A stretch of DNA of 32,307 nt, from contig CALCXF010000037.1 of assembly GCA_937907685.1 (NCBI GenBank), positions 1-32,307 of the forward strand, read 5' to 3'. The notes below the pieces were generated by a model. That model ran no database searches, was not told where the DNA came from, and saw only the letters and a list, made by a program, of their open reading frames with translations. Shown here piece by piece: positions 7,885 through 14,854 of this stretch (position 1 is its first letter; each line of letters begins with the position of its first letter). Origin of the DNA: an uncultured Nostocoides sp. Its GTDB lineage: Bacteria; Actinomycetota; Actinomycetes; Actinomycetales; Dermatophilaceae. Made by a program: the position numbers and the translations under genes.

Positions 7885-8697
7885 GTGCGCGCAGCCGACT
7901 TCCCCTACCTCGACGCGCCGACCCCCCTCGCCCTGGCGCACCGGGGCGGTGCCGCCTACGGGCCGAACCAGGGCCTGGAGAACACCCTGGCGGCCTTCCG
8001 TCGGGCCATCGACATGGGCTACCGATATGTCGAGACCGACGTTCACGCCACCTCCGACGGCCGGCTCGTCGCATTCCACGACAGCGTGCTCGACCGGGTG
8101 TCGGACACCCGCGGGGCGATAGCGGCGCTCACCTACGATGCCGTCCGTGAGGCTCGGGTCGCCGGCGCGGAGCCCATCCCCCTCCTCGCCGAGCTGTTCG
8201 AGGAGTTCCCGGGCGTCCGGGTCAACATCGACATCAAGTCCGACGCGGCCCTGGCGCCGACGATCCGTGAGGTGCTGCGGCACCGGGCGGCGGAGCGCGT
8301 CTGCGTCGCGTCGTTCTCCGAGCGGCGGCTCCGCGCCGCCCGGGCCGCCCTCGGACCTCGCGTCGCCACCGCGGCCGGACAGGTGGGCACCGCGCTGCTG
8401 AGGTTCACGCCGTCGTTGGTGAGCCGGCTGTTGCATACGCCTGCGCCGGTGCTCCAGATCCCGGCGCTCCACCGCCTCGGCAGCCGAACGGTCACGCTGG
8501 TGACCCCGGGGCTCGTGCGCCGGGCCCACGGGCTGGGGAAGCAGGTGCACGTGTGGTTCCACCCCTGGGCGCAGGAGGACGCCCCCGAGATGCACCGGCT
8601 GCTGGACCTGGGGGTCGACGGCATCGTCACCGACCACATCCATGTCCTGCGTGACGTGCTCGCCGACCGGGGACATCCCCTCGGTCCGCCGTCCTGA
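7885..8697 (+). CDS. Glycerophosphodiester phosphodiesterase family protein
   Basis: It hydrolyses glycerophosphodiesters to glycerol-3-phosphate and an alcohol, or a related phosphodiester. At 270 residues it is a standard cytoplasmic UgpQ-like enzyme with no signal peptide. The TIM-barrel motifs are LAHRGG (17-22) with the catalytic H19-R20, ENT (32-34), VETDVH (49-54) with the metal ligands E50 and D52, and FHD (64-66) with H65. Further on are NIDIK and VDGIVTDH near the C-terminus, as the family expects. GTG 7885 follows the aglA stop by one base, so it is probably expressed by coupling. A hairpin overlaps its stop codon, and it converges with the gene at 8714. Confidence 0.9.
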   Translation: MRAADFPYLDAPTPLALAHRGGAAYGPNQGLENTLAAFRRAIDMGYRYVETDVHATSDGRLVAFHDSVLDRVSDTRGAIAALTYDAVREARVAGAEPIPLLAELFEEFPGVRVNIDIKSDAALAPTIREVLRHRAAERVCVASFSERRLRAARAALGPRVATAAGQVGTALLRFTPSLVSRLLHTPAPVLQIPALHRLGSRTVTLVTPGLVRRAHGLGKQVHVWFHPWAQEDAPEMHRLLDLGVDGIVTDHIHVLRDVLADRGHPLGPPS

Positions 8698-8726
8698 GAG
8701 AAGGCCCTGTCGTTCACCGCAGGACG
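8690..8726. terminator. Hairpin spanning the glycerophosphodiesterase stop codon
   Basis: CGTCCTG (8690-8696) pairs perfectly with CAGGACG (8720-8726) around a 23-base loop. The plus-strand stop codon begins inside the stem and the minus-strand stop of the convergent gene lies in the loop. It could end transcription from both sides. Confidence 0.4.
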
Positions 8727-9391
8727 ACGTGCCCGCCGGGGGCGGTCAACCTCGTCCACCGGTTGCAGCGCAGGACCTGCACGGTGCTCCCCGGGGCCAG
8801 GAAGCCGAGAGCGTAGGCCGCGAACGCCCCTCCCGTGCGAACCGCGATGCCGTTGGTGGGGATGCCGTCCGCCGTCAGAAGGTCCGGGTGCGGGCCTGCG
8901 GCCTCGCGGACGTCGCGTGACCACACCCGGTCCCGGGCGAAGCCGGCGGCGGCGCCCCGCTCGCGCACCGCGGCGGCGACCTCGGCGACCCCGTCTCGCG
9001 CCACACTCGCCAGCAGGTCACCGGGCAGCACCCCGACGGGCTCCCACGGCCCCCGTGGCGGGGTGAGGGCGGACCAGGGTGCAAGTGCGCGCGTCGGGGG
9101 CACGTGGAGGTCCGCCGTCGATGTCGCGTGGGCGGTCCGGTCGGCCACCGCACCGAGCGGCACGAGGACGTCGAGCTCGGCGTCCTCGGCGAGGGCGAAG
9201 GTGCGCAGGCCGAGCACGGTTCCCTCGGCGAGGATCCCCGACCCGGGGAGCACGCCGACCCATGCCGCGAGCACGTCACCGGCGGCCTGCAGCCGCATCG
9301 CACCCTCACCGTCCACGGAGCGCGCGCGCACGGCATACCGGCCCAGGTCGGACAGCGACGCGACGTCGCGAAGCCGGAGGACGTCCGTCAC
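8714..9391 (-). CDS. Conserved actinobacterial protein of unknown function (Rv2474c position)
   Basis: A 225-residue cytoplasmic protein rich in Ala, Val, Arg and Asp, without membrane spans, signal peptide or a catalytic motif I can name. It has alternating hydrophobic strands in the N-terminal half (for example DVLAAWVGVLPGSG, about 44-57) and a C-terminal part with TNGIAVRTGGAF and VQVLRCNRW. GTG 9391 overlaps the stop of the upstream thioesterase by four bases (GTGA), so the two are tightly coupled and probably act in one process. M. tuberculosis has the same pair in the same orientation (Rv2475c-Rv2474c, from memory). I do not recognise a function. Confidence 0.75.
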   Translation of the reverse strand: MTDVLRLRDVASLSDLGRYAVRARSVDGEGAMRLQAAGDVLAAWVGVLPGSGILAEGTVLGLRTFALAEDAELDVLVPLGAVADRTAHATSTADLHVPPTRALAPWSALTPPRGPWEPVGVLPGDLLASVARDGVAEVAAAVRERGAAAGFARDRVWSRDVREAAGPHPDLLTADGIPTNGIAVRTGGAFAAYALGFLAPGSTVQVLRCNRWTRLTAPGGHVVLR

Positions 9392-9849
9392 CGTCCGGCC
9401 CACCGGAAGCGCACGGCGTCCCCCTGGTGCTCCGCCAGGCCCGCCCGCACCTCGGGTGTGAGCCGGCGCGGCCGACCGCTGGCGAAGTCGTAGAGGACGA
9501 GCCCGGTCTCGGCGACGGCGTAGACCTGCTCGCCGGCATCCTCGGGGTCGCGGACGACGTACCCCAGGTCGAAGCCCGCCCCGTGCACGGTGGTCACCCA
9601 CATGTCGACCTCCACGGGCGCCGGGCGGTAGGTCAGCGGGGCGCGGTACTCGATGGCGTGCCGGGACACGACGATCCCCTCGTCGACCATGGACGGCCGG
9701 CCCTCGAACCACTCGCGGATGCCGACGACCCGGGCGTCCTCGAGCAGCCGGAGGTACTGCACGTTGTTGACGTGGCCGTATGCATCCATGTCGGACCAGC
9801 GCAGCGGCACCTGGACGCGGTACGGCTGGGGCGCGGGAAGGTCGGGCAT
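9388..9849 (-). CDS. Hotdog-fold acyl-CoA thioesterase (4HBT/YbgC type)
   Basis: A 153-residue single-domain hotdog enzyme expected to cleave acyl- or aroyl-CoA thioesters. The diagnostic active-site helix RWSDMDAYGHVNNVQYLRLLEDAR (about 17-40) has the catalytic aspartate of the 4HBT family (D20 or D22). The long beta sheet follows with RAPLTY and VDMWV, then the strand ending GLVLYD. ATG 9849 is chosen because GGGAGG lies nine bases upstream; the in-frame ATG at 9858 directly abuts that ribosome site. It corresponds to Rv2475c. Its end overlaps the unknown gene at 8714-9391. The physiological thioester is not evident. Confidence 0.9.
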   Translation of the reverse strand: MPDLPAPQPYRVQVPLRWSDMDAYGHVNNVQYLRLLEDARVVGIREWFEGRPSMVDEGIVVSRHAIEYRAPLTYRPAPVEVDMWVTTVHGAGFDLGYVVRDPEDAGEQVYAVAETGLVLYDFASGRPRRLTPEVRAGLAEHQGDAVRFRWAGR

Positions 9850-9909
9850 GCCACCCATCCTCCCAGCCGGCGCGAGGGACCGCCCACGACGACGGGCGCT
9901 CCTCACACC

Positions 9910-9915
9910 TAGGGT
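9910..9915 (+). promoter_or_regulatory. Leaderless -10 box for the serine hydrolase
   Basis: TAGGGT ends six bases before ATG 9922 and there is no ribosome site. This geometry places transcription start at the ATG (leaderless mRNA). No -35 is recognised. Confidence 0.55.
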
Positions 9916-9921
9916 GGTTCG

Positions 9922-11277
9922 ATGCCGCTGCAGCCCACGACGACCGCGCACCTCGACCACGTCCTCGCCACTGCCCAGCACGACGCGCGGCTGCCGTCCG
10001 TCGTCGCCGGTCTCGTCCGCGAGGGGCAGCCCGTCTGGAGCGGTGCCGCCGGGACCGTCGACGGCCGTGCCGGAGGCCCGCCGCCCGACGCCGACACGCA
10101 GTACCGGATGGGGTCGATCACGAAGACGTTCGTCGCCGTCGCCGTGCTCCGGCTGCGTGACGCAGGGGGGCTCGACCTGAACGACCGCTTCGAGGACCAC
10201 GTGCCCGGCACGCCGTTCGGGGCGGCCACCGTCGAGCAGCTCCTCACCCACTCCGGCGGGGTGCAGGCCGAGACCTCCGGTCCGTGGTGGGAGCGCACCG
10301 CCGGCGGCGACTGGGAGGCGCTCGTCGCCCAGCCGGTCGGTACGCGGTTCCGCGCCGGTCGGCGGTTCCACTACTCCAACGTCGGGTATGCCGGCCTGGG
10401 GCGGCTCCTCGAGGTGCACCACGGCCGTGGGTGGTTCGACGTGGTCCGGAAGGACCTGTTGGAGCCGCTGGGGATGCGGCGGACGACGCTTCGCCCCACC
10501 GGTGACGCCGCGCCCGGCCTCGCGGTGCACCCCTTCGCCGACGTCCTCCTGCGTGAGCCGGAGCACGATGCCGGGGCGATGGCTCCGGCGGGGCAGCTGT
10601 GGACGACCCTCGACGACCTCGCCCGGTGGGCCGGGTTCCTCGCCGGTGACACGGCCGGGTTGCTGTCGGCCGACACCCTCGCCGAGATGCTCGAGCCGCA
10701 CCACGTCGTGGACGAGCCGGGGACGCCCTGGGTGGCTGCTCACGGCCTGGGCTTCTCGGTGTGGAACGAGGAGGGCGTGAGGTACGCCGGGCACGGGGGG
10801 TCCATGCCGGGCTTCCTCGCCCTCCTCGCGGTCCGCCTCGAGGGCGGGGACGGCGCCGTCGTGCTCACCAACACGACGGCGAGCCCGGTGACCGGGGACC
10901 TCACCCGCGATCTGCTCCGCGGGCTCTCGGAGCGCGAGCCACGGATGCCGGAGACGTGGACCGCCGGCGGTGACCCGTCGCTCCTCGAGCTCGTCGGGAC
11001 GTGGCACTGGGGCGCGGCGACCCAGACCGCACGGGTCGACGGGGAGCACCTCGTGCTCGGGGAGCCGGGAGCGGCGCGCGGCTCCCGCTTCCGGCGAGTG
11101 GCCGCCGACGAGTGGGTGGGGCTGGACAGCTACTTCGCCGGTGAGCCGATGCGCGTCGTCCGCCGCGGCAACGGGACGGTCTCGCACCTGGACGTCGCCT
11201 CGTTCCGGCTCACGCGGACGCCGTACGACCCGGACGCGGACCTGCCGGGGGGCATCGACCCGGCCGGATGGACCTGA
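9922..11277 (+). CDS. Serine beta-lactamase-like hydrolase (class C / esterase / D-peptidase family)
   Basis: A 451-residue serine hydrolase of the beta-lactamase/PBP-like family, which includes esterases and D-aminopeptidases as well as AmpC. The nucleophile motif is S65-I-T-K68, the second motif Y151-S-N153, and the third H291-G-G293, all at normal spacing. Residues about 365-451 form an additional C-terminal beta-rich domain, as in EstB/D-aminopeptidase-like members. No signal peptide is seen, so a cytosolic esterase- or peptidase-like role is more likely than antibiotic resistance. It is the first gene to the right of the conserved left block and diverges from the thioesterase gene. A -10 box six bases upstream suggests a leaderless transcript. 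Confidence 0.88.
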   Translation: MPLQPTTTAHLDHVLATAQHDARLPSVVAGLVREGQPVWSGAAGTVDGRAGGPPPDADTQYRMGSITKTFVAVAVLRLRDAGGLDLNDRFEDHVPGTPFGAATVEQLLTHSGGVQAETSGPWWERTAGGDWEALVAQPVGTRFRAGRRFHYSNVGYAGLGRLLEVHHGRGWFDVVRKDLLEPLGMRRTTLRPTGDAAPGLAVHPFADVLLREPEHDAGAMAPAGQLWTTLDDLARWAGFLAGDTAGLLSADTLAEMLEPHHVVDEPGTPWVAAHGLGFSVWNEEGVRYAGHGGSMPGFLALLAVRLEGGDGAVVLTNTTASPVTGDLTRDLLRGLSEREPRMPETWTAGGDPSLLELVGTWHWGAATQTARVDGEHLVLGEPGAARGSRFRRVAADEWVGLDSYFAGEPMRVVRRGNGTVSHLDVASFRLTRTPYDPDADLPGGIDPAGWT

Positions 11278-11289
11278 GCCGACTCAGGT
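11272..11289. terminator. Hairpin over the serine hydrolase stop codon
   Basis: ACCTGAG CCGA CTCAGGT is a perfect seven-pair stem with a four-base loop. The TGA stop (11275-11277) is inside the left arm. It lies between convergent genes. Confidence 0.5.
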
Positions 11290-11326
11290 GTCTGGGCGAG
11301 AGGTCGGTTGCCGCTGCAGCCGGGCC

Positions 11327-11656
11327 TCAGAGGTTCGCCGCGGTGAGGAGGATGACGGAGTCCTGGAGAGCCAGAACGGAGTGCCGCTCCTGCGGGAGCT
11401 CGGCGTGGTCTCCGGCCTCGAGCTCACCGGACCCGGTGTGCCAGTCCACCCGGACGCGCCCGACGAGCACCTGGAGGGTCGCCTCGCCGGGGTTCTCGTG
11501 CTCCGACATGTCGGCACCCGCAACCAGGGCGATGACGGTCTGGCGGAGGGTGTGGTCGCTGCCGCCGCACACCGTCCGGGCGGCTCGGCGGGCGGAGTCC
11601 GTGCGCGCCTCCTGAAGCAGGTGGTCGGTGAGTCCGGGCAGGGGCGTCGCCTCCAT
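11327..11656 (-). CDS. Small cupin-domain protein
   Basis: A 109-residue single cupin. The first cupin motif reads about GADMSEHENPGEATLQVLVGR (48-68), with H53 and E58 as likely ligands but no second histidine of the HxH pair. The second motif is EAGDHAELPQERHSV (80-94), with H92. Such one-domain cupins bind a metal or small ligand and often act as sensors or isomerases; nothing shows which here. ATG 11656 has AGAGGA five bases upstream. The ORF continues upstream in frame, but without a ribosome site or similarity. It diverges from recQ across a 232-base region. Confidence 0.82.
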   Translation of the reverse strand: MEATPLPGLTDHLLQEARTDSARRAARTVCGGSDHTLRQTVIALVAGADMSEHENPGEATLQVLVGRVRVDWHTGSGELEAGDHAELPQERHSVLALQDSVILLTAANL

Positions 11657-11789
11657 GGCGGTCCTCTCCGTGGGTCGGTGCGGGCCCGGGCACGGCCCCG
11701 CCAGGTCGAGCGGATGTCCTCGCACTGCCCTGTTCCGGGGGTGGGGAAACCCGCACGGCGTCCGCGAACCTCCCGACCGCGCCGTGATA

Positions 11790-11802
11790 CCCGAGCCTCG
11801 GG
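11790..11802. promoter_or_regulatory. 13-base palindrome between cupin gene and recQ
   Basis: CCCGAG C CTCGGG is a perfect inverted repeat about 90 bases before recQ and 134 bases before the cupin start. It could be an operator. The rest of 11657-11888 holds only the 11-base word and the recQ -10 box. Confidence 0.3.
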
Positions 11803-11835
11803 GTCGGTGGAACATCGCTCGACGGCTCAGCCAGC

Positions 11836-11846
11836 CCTGTGGACGG
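11836..11846. repeat. 11-base word CCTGTGGACGG, copy 2
   Basis: An exact copy of the words at 1796 and 32179. It lies about 28 bases upstream of the recQ -10 box. Confidence 0.5.
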
Positions 11847-11873
11847 TGCGGCGGTGACGTCGGCGGGGCGGCA

Positions 11874-11879
11874 TACGGT
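11874..11879 (+). promoter_or_regulatory. -10 box for recQ, near-leaderless
   Basis: TACGGT ends nine bases before ATG 11889. It fits TAnnnT and would give a leader of about 0-3 bases. No ribosome site precedes the ATG. Confidence 0.45.
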
Positions 11880-11888
11880 GGACGAACC

Positions 11889-14039
11889 ATGACGAAACCG
11901 ACGGATGCCGTGACCCTGCCGCCTGCCCCGTCCCCACCGACGGCCGACCTCACGGACGACGCGCGCAGGGCCCTGCGCCGGCTGGTCGGTCGGGAGGATG
12001 CCGACTTCCGGGAGGGTCAGCTGGAGGCGGTGTCGGCCCTCGTCGCCGACCGCTCACGGGTCCTCGTCGTCCAGCGCACCGGGTGGGGCAAGTCCGCGGT
12101 CTACTTCGTCGCGACGGCGCTGCGCCGCGCCCAGGGCGCGGGCCCGACCGTGATCCTCAGTCCGCTGCTCGCGCTCATGCGCGACCAGATCGCGGCAGCC
12201 GAGCGGGCCGGCATCCGAGCGGTGACGATGAACTCGGCCAACGCCTCGGACTGGGACGAGGTGCGCGCCGCGCTCGTCGCCGACGCCGTCGACGTGCTCC
12301 TCGTGAGCCCCGAGCGGCTCAACAACCCACGCTTCCGTGACGAGCAGCTGCCGGACCTGGCGCGCCGCTGCGGGCTGCTCGTCGTCGACGAGGCGCACTG
12401 CGTGAGCGACTGGGGCCACGACTTCCGCCCGGACTACCGCCGCATCCGCGACCTGCTCGCGGGTCTCCCGGAGGACACCCCGGTGCTCGCCACGACGGCC
12501 ACCGCCAACGCGCGCGTCGTCACCGATGTCGTCGAGCAGCTCGGCGTCGGCGACCGTTCGGTGCTCACGGTGCGGGGTGGGCTCGCGCGCGACTCCCTGC
12601 GCCTCGGTGTCCTCCGCTCGATGTCCCCGGAACAGCGCCTCGGCTGGCTCGTCGCCCACCTCCCGGAGCTCCCGGGCAGCGGCATCGTCTACACGCTGAC
12701 GGTGTCGGCCGCGGAGGACGTCGCCGCCGCCCTCTCCGAGGCGGGACTCGCCGTGGCGTCGTACACCGGCCGCACGGACCCCGCCGACCGAGAACGCCTG
12801 GAGGGGGCGCTGCGCCGCAACGAGGTCAAGGCGCTGGTCGCGACGTCGGCGCTCGGGATGGGCTTCGACAAGCCCGACCTCGGCTTCGTCGTGCACCTCG
12901 GCGCCCCGAGCTCACCCGTGGCGTACTACCAGCAGGTCGGCCGCGCGGGGCGCGCGACCGAGGGAGCGGACGTGCTCCTCCTCCCCGGTCCCGAGGACCG
13001 GGACATCTGGACGTACTTCGCCTCCGTGTCCATGCCTCGGGAGGAGCAGGCGGATGCCGTGCTCCGTGCCCTCGCCGAGGCCGGCCGTCCGCTGTCGACC
13101 GCTGCCCTCGAGACTGCGGTCGACGTACGCCGCACCCGGCTGGAGCTGCTCCTCAAGGTGCTGGACGTGGACGGCGCCGTACAGCGCGTGTCGGGCGGCT
13201 GGGTCGCCACGGGACAGCCGTGGACCTACGACGCCCAGCGCTACGAGCGCGTTGCGCAGGCCAGAGCGGCCGAGCAGGACCTCATGCTGGGCTACGAGCG
13301 GACCGACGCCTGTCGGATGGCGTTCCTCCAGGAGTGCCTCGACGACGAGTCCGCCGTCGCCTGTGGGCGGTGCGACGGGTGCGCCGGGCCGTGGTACGCG
13401 ACCCAGGTGCCCGACAGGGTCGTCGGCGCGGCACGCGAGCGTCTCGCCCGGGCGGGCGTCGACCTCGAGCCGCGGGTCCAGTGGCCGACGGGGATGGACC
13501 GTCTCGGCGTGCCGGTGAAGGGGCGGATCGGAGCCGAGGAGGCACTGCTGACCGGCCGGGCCCTCGCGCGGCTCTCGGACCTGGGGTGGGGTCACCGGCT
13601 GCGCGACCTGCTTCGCCACGACGTGCCCGCGTCACCAGAGCTGATCCGTGCGTGTGTGTCCGTCCTCGCGGAATGGGGTTGGGCCCGGCGGCCGGTTGCC
13701 GTCGCCTTCGTCCCCTCTCGCTCCCGGCCCGCGCTGGTCGGCTCGCTCGCTGCCGGTCTCGCCGAGGTGGGCCGGCTCCCCCTCCTGGGTGCTCTCGACC
13801 TCGCGCACGGCGGACCGGCCGGTGAGCCGGGTGGCAACAGTGCCTTCCGTCTCGCCGGCGTGTGGGAGCGGCTCGTCGTCGGTCCCGGCCTCGCGACGGC
13901 CCTCGACGAGCTCCAGGGACCGGTGCTCCTCGTCGACGACCTCGTGTCGTCTCGCTGGACCCTCACGGTCGCGGGCCGGGCACTTCGCCGCGCCGGGGCC
14001 TCGGACGTCCTGCCGTTCGCGCTCGCCGTCGACGGGTGA
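11889..14039 (+). CDS. recQ: RecQ-family DNA helicase with C-terminal phosphoribosyltransferase-like domain
   Basis: A 716-residue ATP-driven 3'-5' DNA helicase acting in recombination and fork repair. The Walker A region is QRTGWGKS (62-69), with Trp where most RecQs have Gly. The Walker B box is DEAH (167-170), the helicase C domain ends at QQVGRAGR (348-355), and the RecQ zinc site has C475, C492, C495 and C498 with the classical C-x16-C-x2-C-x2-C spacing. The HRDC domain is absent. Instead residues about 590-716 resemble a phosphoribosyltransferase: a beta strand AVAFVPSRSRP (605-614) and the PRPP-loop-like VLLVDDLVSSRWT (679-691), where the usual T-G is replaced by S-R-W. The start is set by the -10 box just upstream. 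It converges on yczE, nine bases away. Confidence 0.9.
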   Translation: MTKPTDAVTLPPAPSPPTADLTDDARRALRRLVGREDADFREGQLEAVSALVADRSRVLVVQRTGWGKSAVYFVATALRRAQGAGPTVILSPLLALMRDQIAAAERAGIRAVTMNSANASDWDEVRAALVADAVDVLLVSPERLNNPRFRDEQLPDLARRCGLLVVDEAHCVSDWGHDFRPDYRRIRDLLAGLPEDTPVLATTATANARVVTDVVEQLGVGDRSVLTVRGGLARDSLRLGVLRSMSPEQRLGWLVAHLPELPGSGIVYTLTVSAAEDVAAALSEAGLAVASYTGRTDPADRERLEGALRRNEVKALVATSALGMGFDKPDLGFVVHLGAPSSPVAYYQQVGRAGRATEGADVLLLPGPEDRDIWTYFASVSMPREEQADAVLRALAEAGRPLSTAALETAVDVRRTRLELLLKVLDVDGAVQRVSGGWVATGQPWTYDAQRYERVAQARAAEQDLMLGYERTDACRMAFLQECLDDESAVACGRCDGCAGPWYATQVPDRVVGAARERLARAGVDLEPRVQWPTGMDRLGVPVKGRIGAEEALLTGRALARLSDLGWGHRLRDLLRHDVPASPELIRACVSVLAEWGWARRPVAVAFVPSRSRPALVGSLAAGLAEVGRLPLLGALDLAHGGPAGEPGGNSAFRLAGVWERLVVGPGLATALDELQGPVLLVDDLVSSRWTLTVAGRALRRAGASDVLPFALAVDG

Positions 14040-14048
14040 CGGCGCGCC

Positions 14049-14792
14049 TCAGTCCCGCGCGGCCACCGGGTCGCCGGCCCGGGGAACGGTCGGCGGGGTG
14101 GTCACGGCACGCGCTCGCGTCGGCGGCTGGACGCGCACGGTGAGCACGGGCAGGAAGAGCTGGACGACGGGACCGATGAGCAGGGCGTAGAGCACCGTGC
14201 CGATCCCGACGATGCCGCCGAGCATCCAGCCCAGGAGGACGACGGTGACCTCGAGGGCGGTCCGCACGAGCCGGATCGAGCGCCCGGTTCGGCGCGAGAG
14301 CCCGGTCATCAGTCCGTCCCTCGGTCCAGGACCCAGCTGGCTGCCGATGTACATCGCTCCGGCGACCCCGTTGCCGAGGATGGCCGCGAGCATGACGACC
14401 ACACGCCAGCCGACTCCCTGCACGTCGGGCACCACGGCCAGCGTCGCGTCGATGGCCACGCCGATGACGACGGCGTTGAGGACGGTCCCCAGGCCGGGCC
14501 ACTGCCGGAGGGGGATCCACAGGAGGAGGACGACGAACGACACGACGATGCTCATGAGCCCGTACGACATGGGCACGTACTGGATGAGGCCGTACTGGAG
14601 GACGCCCCAGGGCTCGAGGCCCAGCTGGGCGCGCAGCAGGAGGGCCATCGAGACCCCGAAGAGCACGAGCCCGACGAGCAGCTGGGCCACCCGGTGCACC
14701 AGCCGGCCGGCCCGCAGCTGCTCGATGGGGTTCATGGGGACCAGCTCGACGCGGCGGCCCGCCCCGCGGCGCAGCGCCTGGATCGGAGTCAT
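14049..14792 (-). CDS. YczE/YitT-type membrane protein
   Basis: A 247-residue polytopic membrane protein with about six hydrophobic spans (roughly 36-55, 77-95, 104-122, 129-149, 180-196 and 198-216). The conserved loop LGPGPRDGLMTGL (153-165) is the signature of the YczE family. Its transport or other activity is not established. ATG 14792 has AGG nine bases upstream; an in-frame ATG at 14801 abuts that AGG. It is divergent from, and 62 bases apart from, a MocR regulator. That arrangement is known for yczE and yczR, so the regulator very probably controls this gene. It ends nine bases from the convergent recQ stop. Confidence 0.85.
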   Translation of the reverse strand: MTPIQALRRGAGRRVELVPMNPIEQLRAGRLVHRVAQLLVGLVLFGVSMALLLRAQLGLEPWGVLQYGLIQYVPMSYGLMSIVVSFVVLLLWIPLRQWPGLGTVLNAVVIGVAIDATLAVVPDVQGVGWRVVVMLAAILGNGVAGAMYIGSQLGPGPRDGLMTGLSRRTGRSIRLVRTALEVTVVLLGWMLGGIVGIGTVLYALLIGPVVQLFLPVLTVRVQPPTRARAVTTPPTVPRAGDPVAARD

Positions 14793-14814
14793 GGGAGCCA
14801 TCCTCGCCCAAAAC

Positions 14815-14852
14815 TGGCCTTGGTTTCGATGGCCAATTCTGACACAGTGGCC
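14815..14852. promoter_or_regulatory. Three TGGCC sites in the yczE/mocR divergent promoter
   Basis: TGGCC occurs at 14815-14819, 14830-14834 and 14848-14852, as direct copies 15 and 18 bases apart. The array covers the likely promoter of the regulator: TTGGTT (14820-14825), a 17-base spacer, and CACAGT (14843-14848), six bases before ATG 14855. Direct-repeat operators are known for MocR regulators, so this is a good operator candidate. Confidence 0.5.
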
Positions 14853-14854
14853 AC

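Noticed and set aside
9850-11187. Upstream extension of the thioesterase frame across the serine hydrolase gene
   Set aside because: The extension is antisense to the hydrolase. The thioesterase has a ribosome site and a family-typical start at 9849.
9922-11277. Reading the serine hydrolase as an antibiotic-resistance beta-lactamase
   Set aside because: SITK, YSN and HGG are shared by many esterases and D-peptidases. There is no signal peptide and there is an extra C-terminal domain.
14042-14060. GCGCG/CGCGC hairpin between recQ and yczE stops
   Set aside because: Five pairs of alternating G and C are common by chance at this base composition, and the gap is only nine bases.
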